Below are positions 55,468 to 64,000 of a stretch of DNA of 64,000 bases, piece by piece (position 1 is the first letter of the stretch; each line of letters begins with the position of its first letter). The position numbers were made by a program, and so were the translations under genes. The stretch is taken from assembly GCA_936432065.2 (NCBI GenBank), contig OW386288.2, positions 13,318,706-13,382,705 on the forward strand. Reading direction: 5' to 3'. This stretch comes from Rutpela maculata. Taxonomy: Eukaryota > Arthropoda > Insecta > Coleoptera > Cerambycidae. Under the pieces are notes generated by a model. It was given only the letters and a program-made list of their open reading frames with translations. It made no database searches and was not told where the DNA came from.

Positions 55468-55592
55468 TTTCTAAATTCACCGGTGGATCGCACCGGTAAG
55501 CAATAACATTATTTGATTGGCTATTTTGAAAAGCATAGCCAATCAGCTTCGTATTTTGTTCACCCGGTGCGTCCACCGGTGAATTTAGAAAA
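55468..55592. mobile_element. 125-bp foldback MITE in the TOP3B promoter region
   Basis: TTTCTAAATTCACCGGTGGA at the left is inverted at the right (about 32 bp, ends tttctaaattc). A second palindrome (gattggctat ... atagccaatc, containing CCAAT boxes in both orientations) is at the centre. It lies 188 bp upstream of the TOP3B ATG. Confidence 0.75.
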
Positions 55593-55779
55593 GTGCGGAT
55601 ATTGTTGGTATCTCAGGACCATTAAATGGAAGAAGCAGAAAAAATAATTATGTCATATTTATTTTAAGAGGTTATGTTTATTTGTTGAAAGTCGTCTTTA
55701 TGATTAATTGTTTACGTTAAGAACGGTGTGCTAGAATAATTCAGTATTACATGCTTAATTCTAATAAGTCACCACAAAA

Positions 55780-58700
55780 ATGAAGACTGTTTTAATGGTA
55801 GCGGAAAAACCATCTTTAGCAGCCTCTTTAGCGAACATTTTGAGTAATGGAAAAAATTCATCCAGAAAAGGTATAATATATAGTAATTTATATTCAATAC
55901 GTCGTTAAAAATTTAAGTTTTTTAGGTTTCAATGGAGCTTGTTCAATCCACGAATGGAATGGAAGTTTTTTAAGTTGTCCAGCACGTTTTAAGATGACCT
56001 CTGTATGTGGTCATGTATTAGGAGTGGATTTCATTAGCAAATATAATAATTGGGATAGAGTAGACCCTGTAGAATTATTTTCTTGCCCCATTGAGAAGAA
56101 GGAAGCAACGCCAAAATTGAAAATGCCAGCTTTCTTATCTGCCGAGGCGAAAGGTTGTGACAATCTTGTTTTGTGGCTGGATTGTGATAAAGAAGGCGAA
56201 AACATTTGTTTTGAAGTTATGAATGCTGTTGCCAGCAGCATGATTGACAACGTTTATTCAAATAGTGTAACTTTCCGTGCAAAATTTTCAGCCATTACTG
56301 AAAAGGATATTAAAGCAGCATTTAACACTTTGAGTATGTTTCCACTTTTTAACTAATTTTCTCCAGAGCTGTTCCTAAGCACTGTGCTTAGCGCTGGTCG
56401 AAACACTCTTAAGAATTTTTTTTGTACTCAGGAGCATTGTGCTTAACACTTTTTAAAATCAGTGCTTCGAGCACTTCACGATAGAGTAAATTTGTATACC
56501 GTACGTGGGCATAAAAATACCGTTACACATTTGAACACACCGAGGAACACACACAATTTAGAAAAGGAGATATTAGAAACAGACTATTTTGAAAAAAAGT
56601 TGATTTTGAGCCAAATAAAACTGTAATTACATCAAATGTAATTTATATCACATCTCATGTAATAAATCTTATGAAAATGTTTTAAAATAAATTGTTTTCA
56701 TTCAACCTTTTTTTAAAATAGTCTAATAGGTACTCGGTCTAATAATTTTTTCTAAATTGGGTTTAAGCTGAAATAACAGTGGTTTCCTCTGTCCTCGAAA
56801 CAGTTGGAATGTTCAAATTCTTTCACGTACCGTTATTATATTATATTACAAGCACGAGCATACCAGATTCACGTAAAAATAATGCCTTTATCATATTACC
56901 TAGCCAGAAATGCCTAAACGTTTCGTTTAAAAAAATAACTAAATGGCTTGTCGGGTGTCCTCCTCAAAGCATGATGTGATAAATTGTTTCTTGCTTTCTT
57001 TCCTTAAATAATAAATCCCCACCTAATTTGGTGAAAATCAGAAGTTCTGTGTAAGAATAATTTAGTTGATTAGAATTTTGGTCATGTCTCACATTTTTTA
57101 TTAAATCTTTTGTAGTTTTTCCCAATGAAAATGAGGCAAAGAGCGTGGATGCTAGACAAGAACTAGATCTCAGAATTGGATGTGCCTTTACAAGATTTCA
57201 AACTAAATTTTTCCAAGGCCGTTATGGAGATTTGGATGCATCTTTAATATCGTACGGACCTTGCCAAACTCCAACTTTAGGTTTTTGTGTGCAAAGGCAT
57301 GATGAGATTCAAACTTTCAAACCAGAAGCGTACTGGTGTGTCCAGGTGACTGTTAAAACAAAAGATGATCAAGACGTTGCATTGGAATGGCAAAGAGTGA
57401 GAAGTTTTGATAAGGAAGTGGCGAACCTGTTTCTGCAATTAGTTAAAGACCAGAAGCAAGCCAAGTAAGTCACATTTCGTAATGTAGAAATATTTTGATT
57501 TTAAAATAGAAAGTTGGAAATGTTTAAAATTGCAACATGAGATATGAGGTCTGATGATCACAAAACAACTTGTAGGGTCATAAGTGTTACATCGAAAGAA
57601 AAAACAAGAGCCAGGCCTGTGGCGTTGAACACTGTGGAACTTATGAGAGTTGCTAGCTCTGGACTGGGAATGGGACCCCATCACGCGATGCAAATCGCAG
57701 AAAAACTGTACACCCAAGGCTATATAAGTTATCCTAGAACAGAAACTACTAGGTATCCAGATAATTTTGATCTTCTGTGAGTGTAACTAGTTTTGACAAT
57801 AGGGCAACTTTTAGTAATTTATTTTTCTTCAGTGGTGTTTTGAGACAACAGCAAAGTAACTCTGATTGGGGGGACGAAGTTAAAGAGATATTAGCGAATG
57901 GAGTGAATAGGCCAAAGGCAGGGCATGATGCCGGTAATATTTTGATCACACCTCTCATAGTCTCCTTTACATTAACAATTTACTCTTAGTTGTAACGGCC
58001 TTAACATTTTTCTAAATAGTCTAAGAAGCAGTGACGATTTCTGTAAAGATCGGTAGGACAGAATTTACTTTTATAATAATAATAACTTTATTGGCATATC
58101 AGTCATATCACCTTCAAAATAGAAGAATAACAATAATAATTAATAGACAGGCATAATAATAATAAACACTACATGTAAAATCTTATAAAGTAAATGATTA
58201 AAATAATAAACAAAACAGAGCGGTATAAGTATTTAAAGTACACAGCTAAAAATGTAAAGACATAATGCAATTAATAGACTAGTGAGTTTGTTATATACAG
58301 ATTCGGCAAATGTAGTTGGTAATATGTAAACGTGTATCAACGCAGGTAAACTACGCCTTGTCGTAGATCAACGCAGGGCATTGGAATTCGTTCATACCAA
58401 TACTGCTTGACCGCGTCAATGACCCCACACATTTTGCTTTCAATAGCCTATCCGTAAAGAAGTTTATTCCCTATATTACAAACTATATTTGCCAAATCTG
58501 TATAAGTCACGCAAAAAAAGTTTAGCCCGCTAGCCCGAAGGGCGAGTGGGCTAATTTTCTTAAGTGACTTATATGTAATAACTCACGTGTCTAATACAAC
58601 ATTTTATCCAACACTTTCATATAAATGCTTTTTCAGTGATAAACAATAAAATTATTAAAACGTCATGTCATCGATTTTTTGTCAGTTCTCAATGTCAAAG

Positions 58701-61700
58701 TCAACAGTGTTTCTCTAAAAATATAAAATACAAGTTGCTTATTGCTAAGTAGATTCTAAATGGATGTGCCGAGAAAGCTGTGGTTGTTATCCATTTTGTT
58801 TGTAAGCAGGGGTTTGTTTAATAAACATTGTGTAATTAGCATCAAAATGAAAAATTGTGAAAGATATAATATGGAAATTCCGACCGATATTTTGCAAGAA
58901 GCCAAAGAAGCTACAGCTAATTTAATTCCAGAAAAATCCAAAGTAACCTATTTTAAAGAATATCTACAATTTGAAAATTGGATGAAAAAAAGAGGAGTTA
59001 GTGCTATAGACAAAGAAGTGCTTCTCGCTTACTTTCTACATTTGAGTAAAAAAATTGCACCTTCTTTGATGTGGACTAAATATTCTATGATAAAGGCAAC
59101 TTTAAAAGTATACAGGAACTTTCATATAACAAGATATGGAAAACTTGTGGCATACTTAAAAAGCCAATCAAGAGATTTTAAACCCAAAAAGGCCAAAATT
59201 TTGGAAAGAGCACATATCGAACAATATTTGATGAATGCCCCTGACGGTGAGCATCTTATGTCAAAGGTAGATGTTTATTATGATCTTCTTGCTTTTATGT
59301 ATTTAATTGTTTGGGTTTTTTAGGTTGTATTGATATTGGGAGTTTGCGGTGCTTGCCGTTACGGTGAAGTGACCTACTTAAGCGTCGACGATATAAAAGA
59401 TAAAGAACAATATCTATATAGATTCATACCAGATACCAAGATGAATAAATCAAGAAGTTTCACAGTTTTAAATGAAGGATTTTCGGTAAACCCACTTGAT
59501 TTGATTAGGAAACGTGTCTTTAAGACCGCAAAATGTGTCTCACAAAAGATTTTTCATAAATTTTCAAAGGGGCAGTGCACTGTCCAATGCGTTGGATTAA
59601 ATAAGCTCTCAAAAATTCCAAGAATTGTAGCTGATTATTTGCAATTTCCAGATGCAGATTTGTATACTAGCAATAGCATGCTCCGTTCCTAAGCAACCTT
59701 TTGGCCTATGCTGGGGGTGACATTACCACCCTTAAACGTTACGGTGGGTGGAAATCATCCACCGTGGCGGGGGATGATTGGTAGATTCAGTCTCAAACAA
59801 GATTGTTATTGCTAAAAAAATACAGGGAGAGGAGCGCAACGAGTCAGACGTTACTAGTATAGAGAAAAATTGTGTATAGGAGAGCAGTTTTCTTTGTGAA
59901 AAATCGAAAATGATGACAGTAAATGTTAACGTAAATATAAATAAATAAGTGTTAGTGCATGGATTCTTTGTTTTGTTAATTTTCCGTATAATAAAGACAA
60001 TAAATAAATTTCTTGGACTTTTTTTATATTAAAATTACTCTTTAGTGACTAAATCACGTTACCTCACTAGTGATCTAAAGTATACTTTAGCTCACTACTT
60101 TATCTTACTAGTGACTTATGGGCCACTTTATACTTTCAAAATCTCATCAATAAAGATCACATTATATGAAAGTGTTGGATAAAATTACTTATTGTGGTAT
60201 TCTTGAATAGAGTAAAAAAAGTTGAAGTTAACCCCGTACATGTTATTTTAAATTTGGTTATTGGATTAATGTGTTTAAAAGGGGTTGTTGATAGGTGATT
60301 ATTTATGTCGCTACAGAAGTAATAAAGACTTTTTTAATACATAGACAAATTGATGTTGAAAACATAAATATTGGTATTTGACCCAGTATCATAAGCATGT
60401 ACTAAATTATTTTGTGGAAGCTTTCCTTTGTTCATTTTTACAAAAACTAGCGAAAAGGAGCGATAAGATATGGAGCATTTTGAAAATAAGTGTACACGAT
60501 TCAAGTGGACTAATAGAAAAATAATAATAAAAATAATAAAAGTCTCTTAGCTAAAAAACCCATACAAAACCAACAAATCAAAGCAAATTTCTGCAGCTGC
60601 ATAATGATAAGCCCTTGCGTGGAGCCTTCTACAAGAACACTGAAGACATGGGCCTATCTGAAAAGCTGACCTTTGCTTTCCTAATGTCAGCTGGGTTGAA
60701 GTCTGAAATTGAAAGGTGGCTTGCCAGGATTGGTGTCTCTATTGAAGTCATGTCTTGGATATGGAGGTCTCTGATGTCAACTACAGGGCTTGCCAAAGGG
60801 CGCCGGAGACACTGTTATTGGCTTGTCTGGCATACGCTGTCTCATTCTGTGTTCATAGACATGATAGAGCATTACAAGTGCTGTATTATCATCTAAGGCA
60901 CACGCATGGATAGATGAAACACCGGTGCTACGTTATGCTCCCGGGGATATTAATTGGCATTATGCCATTAGAGATGGGAAAGGTGATCGCTCCAGAAAAA
61001 TACCGCAACAAAGTAAAGTAACTTTGGAATGACCGAAATTACTCGACCGGCTTCGGTTTCAATGCCCGGTCACCATACATAGAGTGAATAGAAATGAGGG
61101 TCATGGGTCATGTCTTATCATTTTCGAAAGATGTACTGGGGCTGCTAAATCTATGGTTCGTCATTCTTTATGGTTATTTTAGAATTAAGAAATGCAATGT
61201 TAAGTTACTTAAAAATACCGTGACAAAATAACAACCCATCTCTAGCTGCAGTTAAAATGTGTTGTTTTGTTTATATCTTTCTTTGGTAAGGCAAAGTTGT
61301 CTTTTCAAGATTATTATTAAAGTATATGCTTAGGTCAGTGGTGTTAGTGACATATTTACATTGTTTGTGAAGTGGATAAAAGCAATGTATTAAATTATTT
61401 ACCTATTGTCAGCCATCCTACTTATTGTTAATTTTTTACAATGGTAACGTGCATTTGAACGTAGCTTCTTAACACAGCAGAGTATTTACTTAGTTTTATA
61501 TAATTCACATGTGTAAATCTCATATTATACTATACCACTTTCAGCCATCTTACTTATCGTTCATTTTTTGCAACCGCAAGCAAACCAACAGTATTCACAT
61601 CAGGAAAGTACTCGACAACCTATAATCGTGAATTCAGCCGTCCTACTGATCGTTGCAGAAATTGTCCTTGTCTTAGATTAAAAATCCCAATTTTGCAATT

Positions 61701-62121
61701 TTTAGGCGACCATCCTCCAATCACCCCGATGAAAGCTGCATCGAGGAATGAACTGGACGGAGATGCCTGGAAGTTATACGATTACATCACAAGACATTTC
61801 ATCGGTACTTTAGCCAAGGATTGTAAATATCTAACTACCACTGCCACTCTTGTTATCAATGAAGAAATATTCAGCGTGTCTGGCAAGACTCTGCTCGATC
61901 CTGGTTTCACTACGGTCATGACTTGGCTCGTAAGTCCTGAATATTATTTCATTTCTCTTTAATATGGTCATTTGTCTGTTTACTATAATCTCCACTGTTG
62001 GGAAAGAACAGAAAACATGTGACTTCATATAACATGTAGTAATTAGTAAGATTTACTTACTGTAATTTTTTTGTATCTGACAATGCCTCGTCCACTTGGA
62101 TGTTTCTTTATGGCAATAAAG

Positions 62122-62152
<31 letters not shown>

Positions 62153-63308
62153 GTCATAGATATATAAATTGTTGTGAAAATTGGAGTGACTTAAAGAATA
62201 TCTGTTTTAAAAATCACATAAAACGCACCTCTGAAATTGTGTTAATTTAGTTTAAAATTCTCTTATTGCTTGCTTGAACTATGTCGAACCAATTAAATTT
62301 TAGGCCTTTGGAAAGAACGAAATTGTGCCAAACCTACAAGAGAACGAAATTGTTCCGATAAGAGATGCCAAATTGACAGAACAGCAAACCTCGCCTCCAG
62401 ACTATTTAACGGAGGCAGAACTTATAACGCTGATGGAAAAACACGGAATTGGTACCGATGCCTCTATACCGGTGCATATTAACAATATTTGCCAGAGAAA
62501 TTATGTCACTGTTATATCTGGTAGAAGGTTGAAACCTACGACTTTGGGTATCGTGCTGGTTCATGGATACCAAAAGGTATAGCAATAATAATAATAATAA
62601 TTTTTTCAATTTATTCCATACACAAGGTTGTCTTAAGATTTATCGGAGTCCAAAATCCAAGAGGTCAAAAAATGACTTCCAGACACTATCGTGGTTTTAA
62701 CGTGCTTTATTTTAGATTGATGAAGAGTTGGTGCTGCCAACTATGAGGTCCGCCGTAGAGGAGCAATTGAATCTGATCGCAGTTGGTAAAGCGAATTTCC
62801 AAGCCGTGCTAAAACACACAGTCGAAATTTTCAAGCTCAAATTTCAGTATTTCGTGAAAAACATCGATGGTATGGATCAGTTGTTTGAAGTATCGTTTTC
62901 ACCACTGAGCGCTTCCGGAAAGGCCCACTCAAGGTAAAACAAAGCCATTCGCATTGATAACAATAATAATAATAATACTTAATAATAATTCTTTATTGAA
63001 ACAATAAAACAAAGCTTCTTTTGCGAAACTTAGCATAGGCTTCTATCACTTGACCCCAGTACAATAGCATTGGTTCTTTGTAGATGCGGAAAGTGCAGAA
63101 GGTACATGAAGTATATTCAGGCGAAGCCAGCCAGGTTACATTGTCCTCAGTGTGACGAGACATTTAGTTTACCACAGAATGGAACGGTGAAATTATTCAG
63201 AGAATTGAAGTGCCCATTGGATGACTTTGAATTGCTTTGTTGGACCATGGGAAACAAGGGGAAGAGCTTCGTGTTTTGCCCTTATTGTTATAACAATCCA
63301 CCATTCAA
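55780..63308 (+). CDS. TOP3B: DNA topoisomerase 3-beta, first 696 residues (nine exons, continues to the right)
   Basis: Exons 55780-55870, 55926-56333, 57116-57464, 57576-57776, 57833-57933, 61706-61929, 62304-62576, 62716-62933 and 63084-63308, all GT-AG, continuous frame. It starts MKTVLMVAEKPSLAASLANI (Toprim). The metal-binding acidic motif DCDKEGE (D116, D118, E120) is present. The catalytic tyrosine is Y335 in GYISYPRTETTRYP, and EKHGIGTDASIPVHINNICQ follows. The first zinc pair is CGKC...CPQC (~623-645). TOP3B is a type IA topoisomerase acting on DNA and RNA, normally with TDRD3. The C-terminal CxxC fingers and RGG tail lie beyond the window. The 3.8-kb fifth intron holds a tyrosine-recombinase element. 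No defects seen. Confidence 0.96.
56334..57115. other. TOP3B intron 2, nothing firmly recognised
   Basis: Intronic DNA. Short inverted-looking blocks (cctaagcactgtgcttagcg near 56390) hint at a degenerate MITE, but ends cannot be set. Confidence 0.4.
58073..58260 (-). mobile_element. LINE 3' end
   Basis: Read on the minus strand it ends with tgatatgccaataaagttat and (ATT)n: a poly(A)-like signal plus short repeat tail. It lies in TOP3B intron 5. Confidence 0.45.
58500..58573. repeat. 74-bp hairpin beside the tyrosine-recombinase element
   Basis: TATAAGTCAC ... TTTAGCCCGCTAGCCC, then loop GAA, then GGGCGAGTGGGCTAA ... GTGACTTATA. About 30 of 34-36 positions can pair. The GC-rich tip stands out in AT-rich surroundings. 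It ends 28 bp before the inverted repeat at 58602. Confidence 0.8.
58602..60186 (+). mobile_element. TIR-flanked element carrying a tyrosine recombinase gene
   Basis: A 26-bp inverted repeat (TTTTATCCAACACTTTCATA at 58602 and its complement ending at 60186; 25 of 27 match) bounds 1.59 kb. Inside is a plus-strand tyrosine recombinase frame with one intron. The right part has TAGTGAC-type repeats, including the palindrome agtgatctaaagtatacttt agctcact at about 60069-60096. Known YR transposons (Cryptons) usually lack terminal inverted repeats. No clear target duplication is seen. Confidence 0.55.
58760..59810 (+). pseudogene. Crypton-like tyrosine recombinase, decayed at the C-terminus
   Basis: Exon 1 runs from an ATG at 58760 (or 58847, MKNCERYNMEIPTDILQEA) to 59266. 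A 57-bp GT-AG intron (59267-59323) follows, then exon 2 to about 59810. The N-terminal part looks like a SAM-like core-binding domain (YFKEYLQFENWMKKRG). The splice joins MSK to VVLILGVCGACRYGEVTYLS, which has the box I arginine (R-x2-E). The beta-hairpin lysine lies in PDTKMNKSRSFTV. Then, across a stop and frameshift near 59690, come NLLAYAGGDITTLKRYGGWK and SSTVAG. The catalytic tyrosine expected after VAEG is not found, and box II H-x2-R is disrupted. It was probably once an integrase catalysing site-specific strand exchange. Confidence 0.7.
60187..60599. other. TOP3B intron 5, nothing recognised
   Basis: AT-rich intronic sequence between the tyrosine-recombinase element and a retroelement zinc-domain fragment. 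No repeats or frames of note. Confidence 0.45.
60600..60920 (+). pseudogene. Retroelement fragment with C-terminal zinc domain
   Basis: Frames give DKPLRGAFYKNTEDMGLSEK, LTFAFLMSAGLKSE, then DVNYRACQRAPETLLLACLA and HDRALQVLYYHLRHTHG. It resembles the C-x2-C...H...C zinc segment at the C-terminus of some non-LTR reverse transcriptases. It is frame-broken and isolated. Confidence 0.45.
60969..61245. mobile_element. hAT-like MITE
   Basis: Ends TAGAGATGGGAAAGG and, reversed, TAGAGATGGGTTGTT match the termini of the element at 25239-25830, but no 8-bp duplication is evident. 277 bp, non-coding. Confidence 0.55.
62090..62152 (+). mobile_element. LINE 3' end with (GATT)n tail
   Basis: tttatggcaataaaggattg followed by six gatt units is a 5'-truncated LINE remnant in TOP3B intron 6. 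Similar (AAT)n-tailed ends occur at about 62583-62605 and 62962-63005 in the next introns. Confidence 0.45.
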
Positions 63309-63819
63309 GTAAGAGATATTAACAATGACTTTGATCTTACCGAGTACCAAATACAGGTTGGTCTGTGTTCGTATTTGGATGGACCAATCTGTATATTCTA
63401 TAGACATTTTTCTCAGTTGTGGACAAGATGAAAATATTAAGTCTAGTTTAAAAGATGATATATGCTACTATAGTTAACTGGAGAGACCTCCTCAGTCATT
63501 CACTAGATTTGGTAGAGGTTTTGACCATTAGCGACTGGAGCAAATCTCATCTACGAAACTTTACAACTCTCTATTTTTAATAGTTTTTGTGTGTAATATT
63601 TTTTCCTATGCTGAGTAAATTTAGTATAGACTAATTCTTTGATAAATGCTCGTCAGTTTGAGCAAGAATAAATACCTAATGACAAAAGCTCTATAGTCTA
63701 CAGCTTTACAACCATCAATAAAAGAAAATAAATTTGATGAAATAGGAAATGGTTTGTGACTCTTGTAATTAGCTTGATTCGTCAAAGTTTTAAATTTTAC
63801 TGAATAAATTTATTTCACT

Positions 63820-63895
63820 AAGCAAGAGGTACCTCAAGGATCTGTGTTAGGACCACTTTTATTTTTGATCTATATTAGTGATTACACTTGATAGT
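63820..63895 (+). mobile_element. LINE reverse transcriptase fragment
   Basis: The plus strand reads QEVPQGSVLGPLLFLIYISD, the conserved RT motif 4 of Jockey-type LINEs, then stops. It lies in the TOP3B intron at the right edge. 63309-63819 is intron with nothing recognised. Confidence 0.65.
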
Positions 63896-64000
63896 AACAT
63901 GACAGAAGGTATTTCAGTCTTATCACTTGTAAACGCTCTACGTATGATCCTAGTGTATGTAAAACTTGAGAAGAATGTCTTTTTTATCGCTTATTTTTGA

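Noticed and set aside
58760..59810. Bacterial contamination or horizontally acquired phage integrase
   Set aside because: It has a spliceosomal-type intron, local AT-rich composition, lies within a host gene intron and matches animal YR transposon motifs.

Overview
The window is animal nuclear DNA and almost certainly insect. Genes have GT-AG introns, the base composition is AT-rich, and introns and intergenic DNA are packed with insect-type transposons (Jockey-like and I-like LINEs, hAT, Tc1/mariner-like, TTAA-flanked, P-like, PIF/Harbinger-like, THAP/DDE, a tyrosine-recombinase element, a Penelope-like fragment and a tRNA-type SINE). The large TE-filled introns suggest a big genome. A beetle is my guess, not something the sequence proves.

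Five host genes can be assembled exon by exon with intact reading frames. From the left: EPG5 (minus strand, 5' half, 1-9780, running off the left edge); ATOX1 copper chaperone (plus, three exons, 12871-23335, with a 10 kb last intron); a bestrophin chloride-channel gene (minus, nine coding exons, 23461-36469, 518 aa); a divergent Staufen-family double-stranded-RNA-binding protein (minus, eight coding exons, 39108-54691, 536 aa) in which dsRBD4 cannot be found; and TOP3B (plus, nine exons, 55780-63308, 696 aa, C-terminal zinc/RGG tail off the right edge). ATOX1 and bestrophin are convergent and their poly(A) signals lie only about 40 bp apart. Staufen and TOP3B are divergent, with a foldback MITE between them. 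These genes are unrelated housekeeping or membrane functions, and I see no operon-like unit.

The repeats show a layered history. One TTAA-flanked family (copies at 6.5-8.2, 24.0-26.1 and 37.2-38.8 kb) carries different nested insertions in each copy, so the other copies serve as empty sites. Other clear cases are a hAT-type element inside a Tc1-like MITE (3.2-4.5 kb), a P-element-like 881-bp derivative with a THAP exon (11.0-11.9 kb), a near-complete bicistronic LINE with a TAATG stop-start overlap (13.4-17.4 kb), a Tc1-like element beside a foldback MITE (27.1-28.6 kb), and a tyrosine-recombinase gene with an intron between terminal inverted repeats (58.6-60.2 kb).

The two items most worth follow-up are the Staufen paralogue without dsRBD4, which resembles in outline the beetle-specific Staufen C linked to RNA interference, and the TIR-flanked tyrosine-recombinase element.
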